Source of the DNA: Geomonas silvestris
Lineage (GTDB): Bacteria > Desulfobacterota > Desulfuromonadia > Geobacterales > Geobacteraceae
Direction: 5' to 3'
Assembly (NCBI RefSeq): GCF_014193515.1
Contig: NZ_BLXX01000001.1
Coordinates: 744,001 to 808,000 of the forward strand
DNA: 64,000 nt
A program made the position numbers and the translations under genes. Below the pieces are notes generated by a model. That model saw only the letters and a list, made by a program, of their open reading frames with translations. It was not told the DNA's origin and did no database searches. Shown here one piece after another: positions 1 to 9,452 of the stretch. The stretch's first letter is position 1; each line of letters opens with the position of its first letter.

Positions 1-1
1 C

Positions 2-1465
2 CTGGGGGCCCCCAACGCGAGCTTCACCGCGAAGGAGGTCGCCAAGGGGCAGGTGAAGGACCTGGTCTGGCACGAGAAGGCGCCCGAGGCGAAGGTGGAC
101 CTGGTGGTCGACTTGAACTTCCGGATGGACACCTCCACCCTCTACTCGGACATCGTACTGCCTGCCGCCACCTGGTACGAGAAGAGCGACCTCAACACGA
201 CCGACATGCACTCCTTCGTGAACTGCATGGACGCGGCGGCCCCCCCCTCCTGGGAATCGAGAAGCGACTGGAAGATCTTCTCCGCGGTGGCCAAAAAGGT
301 GAGCGAACTCGCCGAGAAGCACCTCCCCACCCCGGTGAAGGACGTGGTGGCCGCGCCGCTTCTGCACGACACCCCGGGCGAGATCGCCCAGCGCCGGGTG
401 GCGGACTGGAAGCTCGGCGAGTGCGAGGCGATCCCCGGCAAGACCATGCCCAACCTGGCCGTGGTGGAGCGCGACTACCCGAACATCTACCAGCGCTTCC
501 GCTCCCTCGGCCCCGACATCGGGCACCTGGGGTCGCACGGCAACTACTACGACGCCGACGACGAGGCGGAGAAGCTCCTCGACACCCTCCCGACCCGGGA
601 GTTCGCCGGGAAGCTGCGGGTCGACCTGGAGGAGGAGAAGACCGTCGCGGACGTCATCCTGACCCTCGCCTCCGAGACCAACGGGGAGCTGGCGCACCGC
701 GCCTTCCAGAAGCTGGAGAAGCGTGTCGGCAAGCCGCTAGCCTCGATCTCCGCAGGCAATCGCGACTTCCGCATGAAGTGGGAGGACGTGACCCAGAAAC
801 CGCGCCGGGTGATCAGCTCGCCGATCTGGAGCGGGCTCATGAACGACGGGCGCCCCTACTCCCCCTTCACCTTGAACGTGGAGCACCTGGTCCCCTGGCG
901 CACCCTCTCCGGGCGGCAGTCGCTCTACCTGGACCACCCCTACTACCGGGAGTTTTACGAGGGGCTCCCCACCTTCAAGGGGAAGCTCGACCCGCGGGTA
1001 CTGGACGAGACCGAGGGGGAGACCGGGCTGGTGCTCAACTTCCTCACCCCGCACGGCAAATGGGGGATCCACTCCACCTACAGCGACAACCTGAGGATGC
1101 TCACCCTGTCGCGCGGCGGGCAGGCGGTCTGGCTGAACCACAAGGACGCCGAGAGCGCCGGGATCGAGGACAACGAGACGGTGGAGATGTACAACGCCAA
1201 CGGCGTGGTGGTCTGCCGCACCATCGTCTCCGCCCGCATCCCGCAGGGGGCAGCCATCATGTACCACGCCCCGGAGCGGACCCTCAACATCAAGAAGTCC
1301 AAGAAAAGCGGCAGGAAAGGCGGGGTGCACAACAGCCTCTCGCGCATCCGCCTGAAGCCGACCCTGATGCTCGGAGGCTACGCCCAGTTCAGTTACTACT
1401 TCAACTACTGGGGCCCCACCGGGGTGAACCGCGACAGCTACGTGGTGGTCAGGAAGCTCAAGTAG
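2..1465 (+). CDS. narG: Respiratory nitrate reductase alpha subunit NarG, C-terminal part (5' end outside window)
   Basis: NarG is the molybdenum (bis-MGD) catalytic subunit that reduces nitrate to nitrite on the cytoplasmic face of the membrane. The reading frame is already open at base 2, so the gene runs in from the left. About 487 of the roughly 1,200 residues usual for the family are present. Typical NarG stretches are visible, including TLYSDIVLPAATWYEKSDL and the substrate-domain region around LNFLTPHGKWGIHSTY. The protein ends in VVVRKLK, as expected for a complete C-terminus. narH, narJ and narI follow on the same strand, which makes the assignment secure. Promoter and start are not visible. 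Confidence 0.95.
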   Translation: MGAPNASFTAKEVAKGQVKDLVWHEKAPEAKVDLVVDLNFRMDTSTLYSDIVLPAATWYEKSDLNTTDMHSFVNCMDAAAPPSWESRSDWKIFSAVAKKVSELAEKHLPTPVKDVVAAPLLHDTPGEIAQRRVADWKLGECEAIPGKTMPNLAVVERDYPNIYQRFRSLGPDIGHLGSHGNYYDADDEAEKLLDTLPTREFAGKLRVDLEEEKTVADVILTLASETNGELAHRAFQKLEKRVGKPLASISAGNRDFRMKWEDVTQKPRRVISSPIWSGLMNDGRPYSPFTLNVEHLVPWRTLSGRQSLYLDHPYYREFYEGLPTFKGKLDPRVLDETEGETGLVLNFLTPHGKWGIHSTYSDNLRMLTLSRGGQAVWLNHKDAESAGIEDNETVEMYNANGVVVCRTIVSARIPQGAAIMYHAPERTLNIKKSKKSGRKGGVHNSLSRIRLKPTLMLGGYAQFSYYFNYWGPTGVNRDSYVVVRKLK

Positions 1466-1494
1466 ACCGTCAGATACCTCCACCCACTCGTCGT

Positions 1495-1597
1495 CCCCTC
1501 TCCCCCTGCGGGAGGGACAGGGTGAGGGGGAAGGCGCCACCTCGGCGCAGCTGGCAGCTTCACCCACCCCCCGGCCCCCTCCCGTCAAGGGAGGGGG
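1495..1597. repeat. GC-rich intergenic palindromes between narG and narH
   Basis: Two C-rich/G-rich imperfect hairpins lie here. The second is clean: CCCCCTCCC at 1575-1583 pairs with GGGAGGGGG at 1589-1597 around a 5-nt loop. The first spans 1495-1530. Similar C-run/G-run elements occur at 11885-11935 and near 43035, also inside operons. They look like a dispersed intergenic element. A role in mRNA stability or partial termination within narGH is inference. Confidence 0.5.
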
Positions 1598-1688
1598 GAT
1601 GTGGTTCGCGGAATTTCCGGCTGAACCTTCGAAGGGCGGTAACGGCAGCACCGGAATAACTCAATTAGGTGGCGACAAGGAGCCGCAT

Positions 1689-3136
<1,448 letters not shown>

Positions 3137-3140
<4 letters not shown>

Positions 3141-3682
3141 GCATCCAAGAAAGCTACCAGGCGCTCGCCCGCCTGCTGGACTACCCCAAGGGGAAACAGG
3201 AACTGACGGAGAGCTACCGCTTGGTGGCTTCCTTCTTCTCCGAATACGGCATGGCCCCGCCCGCCGCCCCCTTCGGGGAGCTGCTGGAGGAGGCCAGCCT
3301 CGCCGAGCTGCAGGAGGAGTACGTCGCGCAGTTCGACTTCAACCCGGCCCAGGCCCCGTACCTGGGGCACCACCTCTACGGCGACAACCAGAAAAAGGGG
3401 GCCTACCTGATCCGGGTCAAGCAGCAGTACCGCAGCTTCGACTTCGCACCCCCCGAAAACGAGCTCCCGGACCACCTGCGGGTGCTGCTCGCCTTCCTGG
3501 GTCACCTGGCTGGGCTGGGCGAGGACACCCTGCGACGCCAGTTCATCGCGCACGAGGTGCAGCCCGGCCTGGACAAGCTGATCGAAGCGACCGGGGCGCG
3601 CGGGCTCTCCCCCTGGCTCACCCTGGTAGAGGCGGCGGGGCTCTTGGTAAGCCACGACTGCCGGGAGGTATCGACATGCTGA
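3137..3682 (+). CDS. narJ: Nitrate reductase assembly chaperone NarJ
   Basis: NarJ is a cytoplasmic TorD/DmsD-like chaperone that holds NarGH while the molybdenum cofactor is inserted and the complex docks to NarI. It is not part of the final enzyme. At 181 aa it is a little shorter than many NarJ proteins. The sequence is all-helical in character with the family pattern LARLLDYPKG near the N-terminus and AQAPYLGHHLYGD in the middle. Start and stop overlap narH (4 bases) and narI (7 bases), so translation is probably coupled. The order narG-H-J-I is diagnostic. Confidence 0.93.
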
Positions 3683-4341
3683 ACAACCTGATCTTCATAG
3701 CGCTCCCCTACGCCGCACTCGCCCTGGTCCTTTTGGTCACGCCCTACCGGTTCCTCTCCAACCGGCTCACCTGGAGCGCCTACTCGACCCAGTTCCTGGA
3801 GCGGAAGTTCCTCTTCTGGGGGATCAACCCCTGGCACTACGGGATCATACCGATCCTCACGGCGCACATCCTGGGGTTCGCCTTCCCGGGGCTCTTCAAG
3901 CCCTTTTTGGGGAACCAGCAGACCCTGCTCCTGGTGGAGAGCTTTGGGCTCGGGCTCGGGCTCTTCGCCCTCATGGGGTGCCTCATCCTCCTCTTGCGCC
4001 GGGTGAACTCCGGGATGCTGTCCCGGGTCACCTATGGCAGCGACTGGCTGGTGCTCCTCCTGCTGGTCTTCCAGGCCGGTACCGGGATCTACGTCAGCTA
4101 CTTCCTGCGCTGGGGGACCCAGTGGTACCTGCACTCCGCAGTCCCCTACCTCTGGTCGGTCGTCTCCTTCAACCCGCAGCTGGGGTACGTGGCGGAGCTG
4201 CCGCTCGCGGTCAAGCTGCACGCGGCCGGGGCCTTCCTGATCGTGGCGGTGCTCCCGTTCACCAAGCTGGTGCACCTGCTCTACCTCCCGGTTGACTTCC
4301 TGAAGGACCCGCCCATCCCCTACCGGTGGAGGACCAAGTAG
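3676..4341 (+). CDS. narI: Respiratory nitrate reductase gamma subunit NarI (cytochrome b)
   Basis: NarI is the membrane anchor that oxidises quinol and carries two b haems. The ATG at 3676 overlaps the narJ stop; a longer open frame upstream is only the antisense-like continuation of narJ sequence. Length is 221 aa, with about five hydrophobic helices. Histidines are placed as expected for haem ligation: WHYG after helix 1 (about residue 55), H in the ILTAHILGF segment, and two C-terminal histidines around VKLHAAGAF and KLVHLLYL. A short hairpin (4341-4361) follows the stop. Confidence 0.94.
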   Translation: MLNNLIFIALPYAALALVLLVTPYRFLSNRLTWSAYSTQFLERKFLFWGINPWHYGIIPILTAHILGFAFPGLFKPFLGNQQTLLLVESFGLGLGLFALMGCLILLLRRVNSGMLSRVTYGSDWLVLLLLVFQAGTGIYVSYFLRWGTQWYLHSAVPYLWSVVSFNPQLGYVAELPLAVKLHAAGAFLIVAVLPFTKLVHLLYLPVDFLKDPPIPYRWRTK

Positions 4342-4361
4342 CGCCGAGCCGGTCTCGGCGC
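4341..4361 (+). other. Hairpin at the 3' end of narI
   Basis: GCGCCGAG (4341-4348) pairs perfectly with CTCGGCGC (4354-4361) across a 5-nt loop, starting at the last base of narI. No T-run follows, so it is more likely an mRNA-stabilising or partial-termination hairpin between narGHJI and narK than a full terminator. Confidence 0.5.
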
Positions 4362-4490
4362 CGCCGCCGCTCGAACCAGCCGGGATGCGGCACAAGCTCG
4401 AGGGCGGCGAAGCGGCAAAGGAGCGGCTGATACTCCTTCCGCAAGCTGCACCACGAGACAACCACCCGCCCTGAGAAGGAGGAAAGCCCC

Positions 4491-5876
4491 ATGTCCGAAC
4501 GCGTACTGACAACCTGGATGCCGGAGGACGAGCGGTTCTGGCAGGAGAGCGGCAGCGCCATCGCCACCCGCAACCTCTGGATCTCCATCCCGTCGCTCTT
4601 TCTCTCCTTCGCGGTCTGGATGGTCTGGAGCGTCGTGGTGGTGAACCTGCAGTCGATCGGCTTCGGCTTCGACGCCGACAAACTCTTCTGGCTCGCCGCG
4701 CTTCCCGGCCTCTCCGGCGCCACCCTCAGGATCTTCTACTCCTTCATGGTCCCCATCTTCGGGGGGCGCACCTGGACCACCCTGAGCACCGCGTCGCTTT
4801 TGCTCCCGGCCATCGGCATCGGCTTCGCCGTGCGCGATCCCGGCACGAGCTACACGACCATGCTGATCCTGGCGCTCCTCTGCGGCCTGGGGGGCGGCAA
4901 CTTCGCCTCCAGCATGTCCAACATAAGCTTCTTCTACCCGAAGTCGCTCAAGGGGACCGCCCTGGGGCTCAACGCCGGGCTCGGAAACCTCGGGGTGAGC
5001 GCCATGCAGTTCCTGGTGCCGCTCGTTATCACCACCGGGATGTTCGGGGCGCTGTGCGGCGACCCGCAGATGTGCGTGGTGAAGGGACTGAGGACCTCGG
5101 TCTGGATGCAGAACGCCGGCTTCGTCTGGGTCCCCTTCATCGTCCTTGCCACCCTGGCCGCCTGGTTCGGCATGAACGACATCGCCGACGCCAAGGCCTC
5201 CTTCCGGGAGCAGTCGGTCATCTTCCGCCGCAAGCACAACTGGATCATGTGCTGGCTCTACCTGGGGACCTTCGGCTCCTTCATCGGCTATTCGGCGGGG
5301 CTGCCGCTGCTCATCAAGTCCCAGTTCCCCGGGGTGAACCCGACCCAGTACGCCTTCCTGGGCCCCCTGGTGGGTGCGCTCTGCCGGCCGCTGGGGGGGT
5401 GGATCGCTGACAAGCTCGGGGGGGCGCGGGTCACCTTCTGGAACTTCGCCGCCATGGCGCTCGCCGCCTTCGGGGTGCTGCACTTCCTCCCCCACGGCGG
5501 GACCGGGGGCAATTTCTGGGGTTTCCTCGCCATGTTCATCCTGATGTTCGTCAGCACCGGCATCGGCAACGGCTCCACCTTCCGGATGATCCCGATCATC
5601 TTCCTGACCGAGCGCCAGCGCGCGGCAGCCGGCAGGGGCCCCCAGGCCGAGAGCCAGGCGGGCGCCGAGGCGGCCAAGGAGGCCGCGGCGGTGCTCGGCT
5701 TCAGCTCCGCCTTCGCGGCCTACGGCGCCTTCTTCATCCCCAAGGCGTTCGGGAGCTCCATGACCCTCACCGGAGGTCCCCAGGCGGCGCTCTACGGGTT
5801 TATCGGCTTCTACCTCACCTGCCTCGCGCTCACCTGGTTGTGCTACTCGCGCAAGAACTCCGGGATGCCCTGCTAG
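4491..5876 (+). CDS. narK: Nitrate/nitrite transporter of the NarK family (MFS)
   Basis: This 461-aa polytopic inner-membrane protein moves nitrate and/or nitrite, feeding the nitrate reductase encoded just upstream. About 12 hydrophobic segments are visible. The GLGGGNFASSMSNISFFYP stretch resembles the nitrate signature region of NNP-family carriers. A second glycine-rich region, STGIGNGSTFRMIP, occupies the equivalent place in the C-terminal half. GAAGGAGG precedes the ATG at good spacing. Whether it acts as proton symporter or nitrate/nitrite antiporter cannot be decided from sequence. A bidirectional terminator ends the operon. Confidence 0.92.
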   Translation: MSERVLTTWMPEDERFWQESGSAIATRNLWISIPSLFLSFAVWMVWSVVVVNLQSIGFGFDADKLFWLAALPGLSGATLRIFYSFMVPIFGGRTWTTLSTASLLLPAIGIGFAVRDPGTSYTTMLILALLCGLGGGNFASSMSNISFFYPKSLKGTALGLNAGLGNLGVSAMQFLVPLVITTGMFGALCGDPQMCVVKGLRTSVWMQNAGFVWVPFIVLATLAAWFGMNDIADAKASFREQSVIFRRKHNWIMCWLYLGTFGSFIGYSAGLPLLIKSQFPGVNPTQYAFLGPLVGALCRPLGGWIADKLGGARVTFWNFAAMALAAFGVLHFLPHGGTGGNFWGFLAMFILMFVSTGIGNGSTFRMIPIIFLTERQRAAAGRGPQAESQAGAEAAKEAAAVLGFSSAFAAYGAFFIPKAFGSSMTLTGGPQAALYGFIGFYLTCLALTWLCYSRKNSGMPC

Positions 5877-5932
5877 AAAGCTGCTTCCCCTTAAGATCGC
5901 GGCAACGGGAAAGACCTGGGGGCCAAAACAAG

Positions 5933-5969
5933 AAAAGGGCCAAAACCGTGCGCCGGTTTTGGCCCTTTT
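5933..5969. terminator. Bidirectional rho-independent terminator between narK and hcp
   Basis: A perfect 16-bp inverted repeat is present: AAAAGGGCCAAAACCG (5933-5948) and its complement (5954-5969), with a 5-nt loop. A/T runs on both flanks let it terminate narK on the + strand and hcp on the - strand. Confidence 0.9.
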
Positions 5970-5991
5970 CTGCGTTACTGCCGGTTAACCC

Positions 5992-7644
5992 TTAGGCGGC
6001 GCCCAGTGCCACCTTCAGGTCGGCGTCGACGTCCCCCACCCGGCCGATGTTGAAGTTCTCCACCAGGAAGTTGAGGACGTTCGGGGAGAGGTAGGCCGGC
6101 AGCGCCGGTCCGAGCTTGATGTTCTTGATCCCCAGGTGCAAAAGCGACAGGAGGATGACGTGCGCCTTCTGCTCGTACCAGGAGAGGATGAAGGAGAGCG
6201 GCAGGTCGTTCACACCGCAGTTGAAGGCGCCGGCAAGCGCCAGCGCGATGCGCACCGCGGAGTAGGCGTCGTTGCACTGCCCGACGTCCAGAAGGCGCGG
6301 GATGCCGCCGATGTCGCCGAAGTCGAGCTTGTTGAAGCGGTACTTGCCGCAGGCGAGCGTCAGGATCACGGCGTCCTTGGGGACCTTCTCGGCGAACTCG
6401 GTGTAGTAGTTGCGCCCCGGCTTCGCGCCGTCGCAGCCGCCGATCAGGAAGAAGTGCTTGATGGCGCCCGACTTCACCGCCTCGATCACCTTGTCGGCCA
6501 CGCCCAGTACCGCGTCGTGACCGAAGCCGACCAGGATCTCCTTGCCGGGTGCCTCGGGGAGGTCCGGGCACTCCAGGGCCTTGTTGATCACCTCGCCGAA
6601 GTTCCAGCCGCTTAGGTGCTTCACGCCGGGCCACCCCACCTCGCCCCAGGTGAAGAGGCGGTCCTTGTAGCTCTCGGCCGGGCGCTGGATGCAGTTGGTG
6701 TTGAAGATGATGGCGCCGGGGAAGTTCGGGAACTCCTTGTGCTGGTCCTGCCAAGCGCCGCCGAAGTTGGCGTAGAGGTGGCCGTACTTCTTGAGCCCCG
6801 GATAGCCGTGGGCCGGGAGCATCTCGCCGTGGGTGTAGATGTCGATCCCCTTCCCCTCGGTCTGCTTCAAGAGCTCCTCGAGCATGCGCAGGTCGTGACC
6901 GGAAACCAGGATCCCCTTGTTCTTGCGGCTGCCGAGCTGCACCTTGGTCGGGGTCGGGCTGCCGTAGCGCTCGATGTGCCCTTCGTTGAGCATCGCCATG
7001 ACCTTGATGTTCAGCTTGCCGCACTCCATGGCGATCCCCACCAGGTCCATGAGCCCCTTCGAGGGGTCACAGGTCGCCGCGAGGGCGTGGTGGAAGAAGG
7101 CGAAGACCTCCTCGTCGGTCTTGCCGAGGATCATGGCGTGATCGGCGTAGGCGGCCATACCCTTAAGGCCGTAGATGATGATCTCGATGGCGGACAACAG
7201 GTCGGGATCCGCCTGCTGGCTCTTCACCCCGTGCTCGCGTCCCTGGGCCACCAGTGTTTCCAGGTCGTTTGCGATAACCCAGGCCGCCGGTCCTTCGCTT
7301 ATCTGCGGGGCGTGCCCGCCGTTTTTCTCGCGATAGGCCGTCTCGTAGAGCGCCTTCACCTTCTCCTTGAGATCGAAGCACTTGCGGAGCTTCCCTGCCA
7401 GCTGGACCGGGTCGAAGTCGACGTTGGTCACCGTGGTGAAGAGCCCCTCGATCAGGAACTTGTCTGCCACCTCGTAACGGGTGTCGAACTCGCGCGCCTT
7501 GTCGGCGTAGATGGCGAGCCCCTTGAGCCCGTAGAGCATCAGGTCCAACAGCGCCGCCACCTCCGGGTTCTTGCCGCACACCCCCATAACTTCGCAACCG
7601 GTCTCCTTGGCGGCCTGCTCGCACTGACGACAGAACATAGACAT
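5992..7644 (-). CDS. hcp: Hybrid cluster protein / hydroxylamine reductase (class I)
   Basis: Hcp carries one cubane Fe-S cluster and one Fe-S-O hybrid cluster. It has hydroxylamine reductase activity in vitro and is widely regarded as an anaerobic NO scavenger. The protein is 550 aa, the normal class I length. The N-terminal C5-x2-C8-x8-C17-x5-C23 motif binds the first cluster. The hybrid-cluster region includes NTNCIQRP, GCDGAKPGRNYY and TLACGKYRFN. AGGAGGGAGCTT precedes the ATG. Its position beside narGHJIK fits disposal of reactive nitrogen made during nitrate respiration. No hcr reductase gene is adjacent. Confidence 0.95.
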   Translation of the reverse strand: MSMFCRQCEQAAKETGCEVMGVCGKNPEVAALLDLMLYGLKGLAIYADKAREFDTRYEVADKFLIEGLFTTVTNVDFDPVQLAGKLRKCFDLKEKVKALYETAYREKNGGHAPQISEGPAAWVIANDLETLVAQGREHGVKSQQADPDLLSAIEIIIYGLKGMAAYADHAMILGKTDEEVFAFFHHALAATCDPSKGLMDLVGIAMECGKLNIKVMAMLNEGHIERYGSPTPTKVQLGSRKNKGILVSGHDLRMLEELLKQTEGKGIDIYTHGEMLPAHGYPGLKKYGHLYANFGGAWQDQHKEFPNFPGAIIFNTNCIQRPAESYKDRLFTWGEVGWPGVKHLSGWNFGEVINKALECPDLPEAPGKEILVGFGHDAVLGVADKVIEAVKSGAIKHFFLIGGCDGAKPGRNYYTEFAEKVPKDAVILTLACGKYRFNKLDFGDIGGIPRLLDVGQCNDAYSAVRIALALAGAFNCGVNDLPLSFILSWYEQKAHVILLSLLHLGIKNIKLGPALPAYLSPNVLNFLVENFNIGRVGDVDADLKVALGAA

Positions 7645-7666
7645 AAGCTCCCTCCTGTGAAATAAT

Positions 7667-7725
7667 TGATAAATAGCGCTTGATTCAAACGACGGCTAGT
7701 ATAGCGTGTCGCTTGCCAGTTTCAA
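7667..7725 (-). promoter_or_regulatory. Promoter of hcp with a TTGA/TCAA operator-like element
   Basis: On the - strand, TTGAAA (7725-7720) lies 16 bases from TATACT (7703-7698), a good sigma-70 match. Between the -10 box and the gene is TTGA-N15-TCAA (7692-7670), an interrupted dyad that could be bound by a CRP/FNR-type regulator. The match to a canonical FNR box (TTGAT-N4-ATCAA) is poor. Regulator identity is unknown. Confidence 0.45.
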
Positions 7726-7826
7726 GTATCCCGACACGGTTTTCTGTCACAAAAATAACGGTAGATACTGCGACGTCGGCAGGTTTCCGACATGAACCAG
7801 GACTAAAGAAGGAAAGGTGATGTGCT

Positions 7827-7988
7827 ATGGCTAAGGACAGCAAGACGCTCTGCAAGTGGGACAAGGATGAAATCAAGGACAACTTCAAGGAACTCAAGAA
7901 GATCGTCGCGGAACCGCGCTACGTTTGCCGCAAGTGTGCGCGAGCCGCCAAAAAGGAAGAAAACCTCTGCAAGCCGGAGGAGATCTAG
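7827..7988 (+). CDS. Small cysteine-containing protein (53 aa), unknown function
   Basis: An ATG at 7827 follows AGGAAAGGTGA and opens a 53-codon frame ending in TAG at 7988. The product starts MAKDSKTLCKWDKDEIKD and contains CRKC plus two further cysteines (C9 and one in NLCKP). It is highly charged. The spacing could form a small zinc or Fe-S knuckle, but that is inference. A terminator follows at 8042. RBS, terminator and codon usage support a real gene. I do not recognise the family. Confidence 0.7.
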   Translation: MAKDSKTLCKWDKDEIKDNFKELKKIVAEPRYVCRKCARAAKKEENLCKPEEI

Positions 7989-8041
7989 CGACGGGGAGGC
8001 CCCCGCAGGTACACCGGGTCGGCGACGGAAAAAACAGGACA

Positions 8042-8075
8042 AAAAAAGGCCGCATCCGAGGACGCGGCCTTTTTT
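8042..8075. terminator. Rho-independent terminator between the two small convergent genes
   Basis: GGCCGCATCC (8048-8057) and GGACGCGGCC (8060-8069) form a stem with one mismatch, preceded by an A-run and followed by a T-run. It can serve both the + strand gene ending at 7988 and the - strand gene ending at 8097. Confidence 0.8.
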
Positions 8076-8096
8076 CCTACTCTCGAAAGAGTGGAA

Positions 8097-8330
8097 TTAC
8101 TTTGCAGCCGGAGCGGCTTCTGCAGCCGGAGCAGCTTCTTTCTTCTCAGCTTTTTTTGCTTTCTTTGCTTTTTTTGCTTTCTTTGCTTTTTTAACCGGAG
8201 CTTTTTCTTCTTTTTTCACTTCAGCGGCCGGAGCGGCAGCCGGAGCCGGGGTAGCGTCAGCAGCGAAAACAACGCCAGCGAAAGCAACAGCAACGAGAGC
8301 AGCAACTACGGAGGACAGAACTTTCTTCAT
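8097..8330 (-). CDS. Secreted low-complexity Ala/Lys/Pro-rich small protein
   Basis: The 77-aa product begins with a clear Sec signal peptide (MKKVLSSVVAALVAVAFAGVVFAAD, cleavage probably after VFA; given here only as motif and position 1-25 in meaning). The mature part is Ala/Pro-rich with a block of repeated KKA units, so it is strongly basic and probably disordered in the periplasm or envelope. AAGGAG sits just upstream of the ATG. A sigma-54-like promoter lies at 8376-8392. Function is unknown; binding of polyanions such as DNA, LPS or peptidoglycan would fit its charge but is speculation. Confidence 0.75.
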   Translation of the reverse strand: MKKVLSSVVAALVAVAFAGVVFAADATPAPAAAPAAEVKKEEKAPVKKAKKAKKAKKAKKAEKKEAAPAAEAAPAAK

Positions 8331-8375
8331 GGTGAATCTCCTTAAAAAGGTGAATGGTTACTATGTCCTCTCTAT

Positions 8376-8392
8376 AGCATCACCCGTGCCAA
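8376..8392 (-). promoter_or_regulatory. Sigma-54-type promoter upstream of the Ala/Lys-rich protein
   Basis: TTGGCACGGGTGATGCT on the - strand has the invariant GG and GC dinucleotides at the required 10-base separation. It matches the TGGCACG-N4-TTGCW consensus at all but one position. It lies about 47 bases upstream of the start codon at 8330. Confidence 0.6.
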
Positions 8393-8518
8393 AACTTGAA
8401 ATACCCGAAAAGCCGGTTTCCACGCGGCTTTCCCGGCGCCCCAGCCGCCTCGCCACCCACGAAACATACCTCTAATGCGCCAGCCATACCCCAAATGAGG
8501 CAACTCGCGCCTCGGCTC

Positions 8519-9115
8519 TCATGTGCGACGCCCCCAAGACGGCGCCCGGGTCTCCCGCCCTCGGCGCGGCGCTTCATCCTCCCTCCGGCGCCGGTCCAGC
8601 AGGTTCAGGTGGTAGCGCACGTGCTGGGCCAGGAAGTAGAGCCACTGGTACATGTCCAGCCGACCAAGCCGGTGCACCGACATGCTGATGGTGCAAAGGC
8701 GCCCTTCCCCCTCCCGAATACTCTCCAACAGCTCCAGGCAGTGCCCCAGTTGGCTGTACAGCGCAGCGCGCAACTCCCAAAGGTCCCCCACCGGTCCCGG
8801 GAGCATGTGCTTAGGCGGCAGCCATTCGAAGGCGGCAGGGTCCGCGATCGGCGCGAGCGCCGTGAGGTCGCTCTCAAACTCGGGTATCGGCTGCCGGACC
8901 GCCCGTTTGAGCGCCTTTTGGCACCCCTTGCCGATGGTCAGCAGCAAAAAGTGGTTTACCAGGCGCAGGTGTTCCAGGTGCTCGGCGACGCTCCACCCCG
9001 CCGGGCAATCCGGCCGGGATCGCAGCCGGTCCGGCGACTCATCGAAGTAGCGGTCCGCCTCGGCAAAAACCTCTTTCAGGGCAGCGGCAACCTGTGCTGG
9101 CACTACTTGCGGCAT
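8519..9115 (-). CDS. DinB-fold protein (DinB/YfiT superfamily)
   Basis: The 198-aa protein has the pattern of a DinB-like four-helix metal-binding domain. GWSVAEHLEHL near residue 42 supplies the first histidine(s), and a C-terminal HVRYHLNLL supplies further ligands. Many members are thiol-dependent transferases or of unknown role; the E. coli DinB polymerase is unrelated. The last about 25 residues are Arg-rich and outside the domain. It stands alone, with no operon partner. The start is an ATG at 9115 with AAGGGAT upstream. The substrate cannot be inferred. Confidence 0.75.
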   Translation of the reverse strand: MPQVVPAQVAAALKEVFAEADRYFDESPDRLRSRPDCPAGWSVAEHLEHLRLVNHFLLLTIGKGCQKALKRAVRQPIPEFESDLTALAPIADPAAFEWLPPKHMLPGPVGDLWELRAALYSQLGHCLELLESIREGEGRLCTISMSVHRLGRLDMYQWLYFLAQHVRYHLNLLDRRRREDEAPRRGRETRAPSWGRRT

Positions 9116-9452
9116 GGCGATCCCTTTGTGGTAATCACTGAAAAATAATTGTCCGCGGCTTGATTAATATGAAATATACCATACACTCACAGGCGGTGCC
9201 GGCTGTAGGTGTAGTAGCAGGGGGGACTGTCGCTTAATCGACTGCGCTGTATAACGCCCTTCCCTTGACACCAACGCCGCCAGGCCTCCAGACAGAGTTT
9301 TTTTCAAAATGCAACAGTCCATTTTCCTCACCTTGAAGCCTAGCAAAAAGGTAAAGAAGTCAGCAGTTGAAATACTGCAAAGGGTGGCGATCCCATAGTA
9401 CTTGTCTGATGAATCATACAGTTTTTTGCTGCATCAACACCAGGAGGCCGTC
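9116..9452. other. Intergenic region upstream of the cbb3 operon
   Basis: This divergent spacer is more AT-rich than its surroundings and must hold the cco promoter. An inverted repeat, GCAGT-N6-ACTGC at 9363-9378, is the most operator-like element. No convincing FNR box (TTGAT-N4-ATCAA) or sigma-54 box was found. No coding region is supported. Confidence 0.4.

Noticed and set aside
737-1651. Long - strand frame opposite narG, and many similar long antisense frames (for example 1665-3095, 9414-10700, 14225-15391, 22531-24963)
   Set aside because: They are mirror frames of strongly supported genes in GC-rich DNA, with Arg/Gly/Pro/His-rich products and no RBS.
7667-7692. Canonical FNR box upstream of hcp
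   Set aside because: The half sites TTGA and TCAA are 15 bases apart and the inner positions do not match TTGAT-N4-ATCAA.
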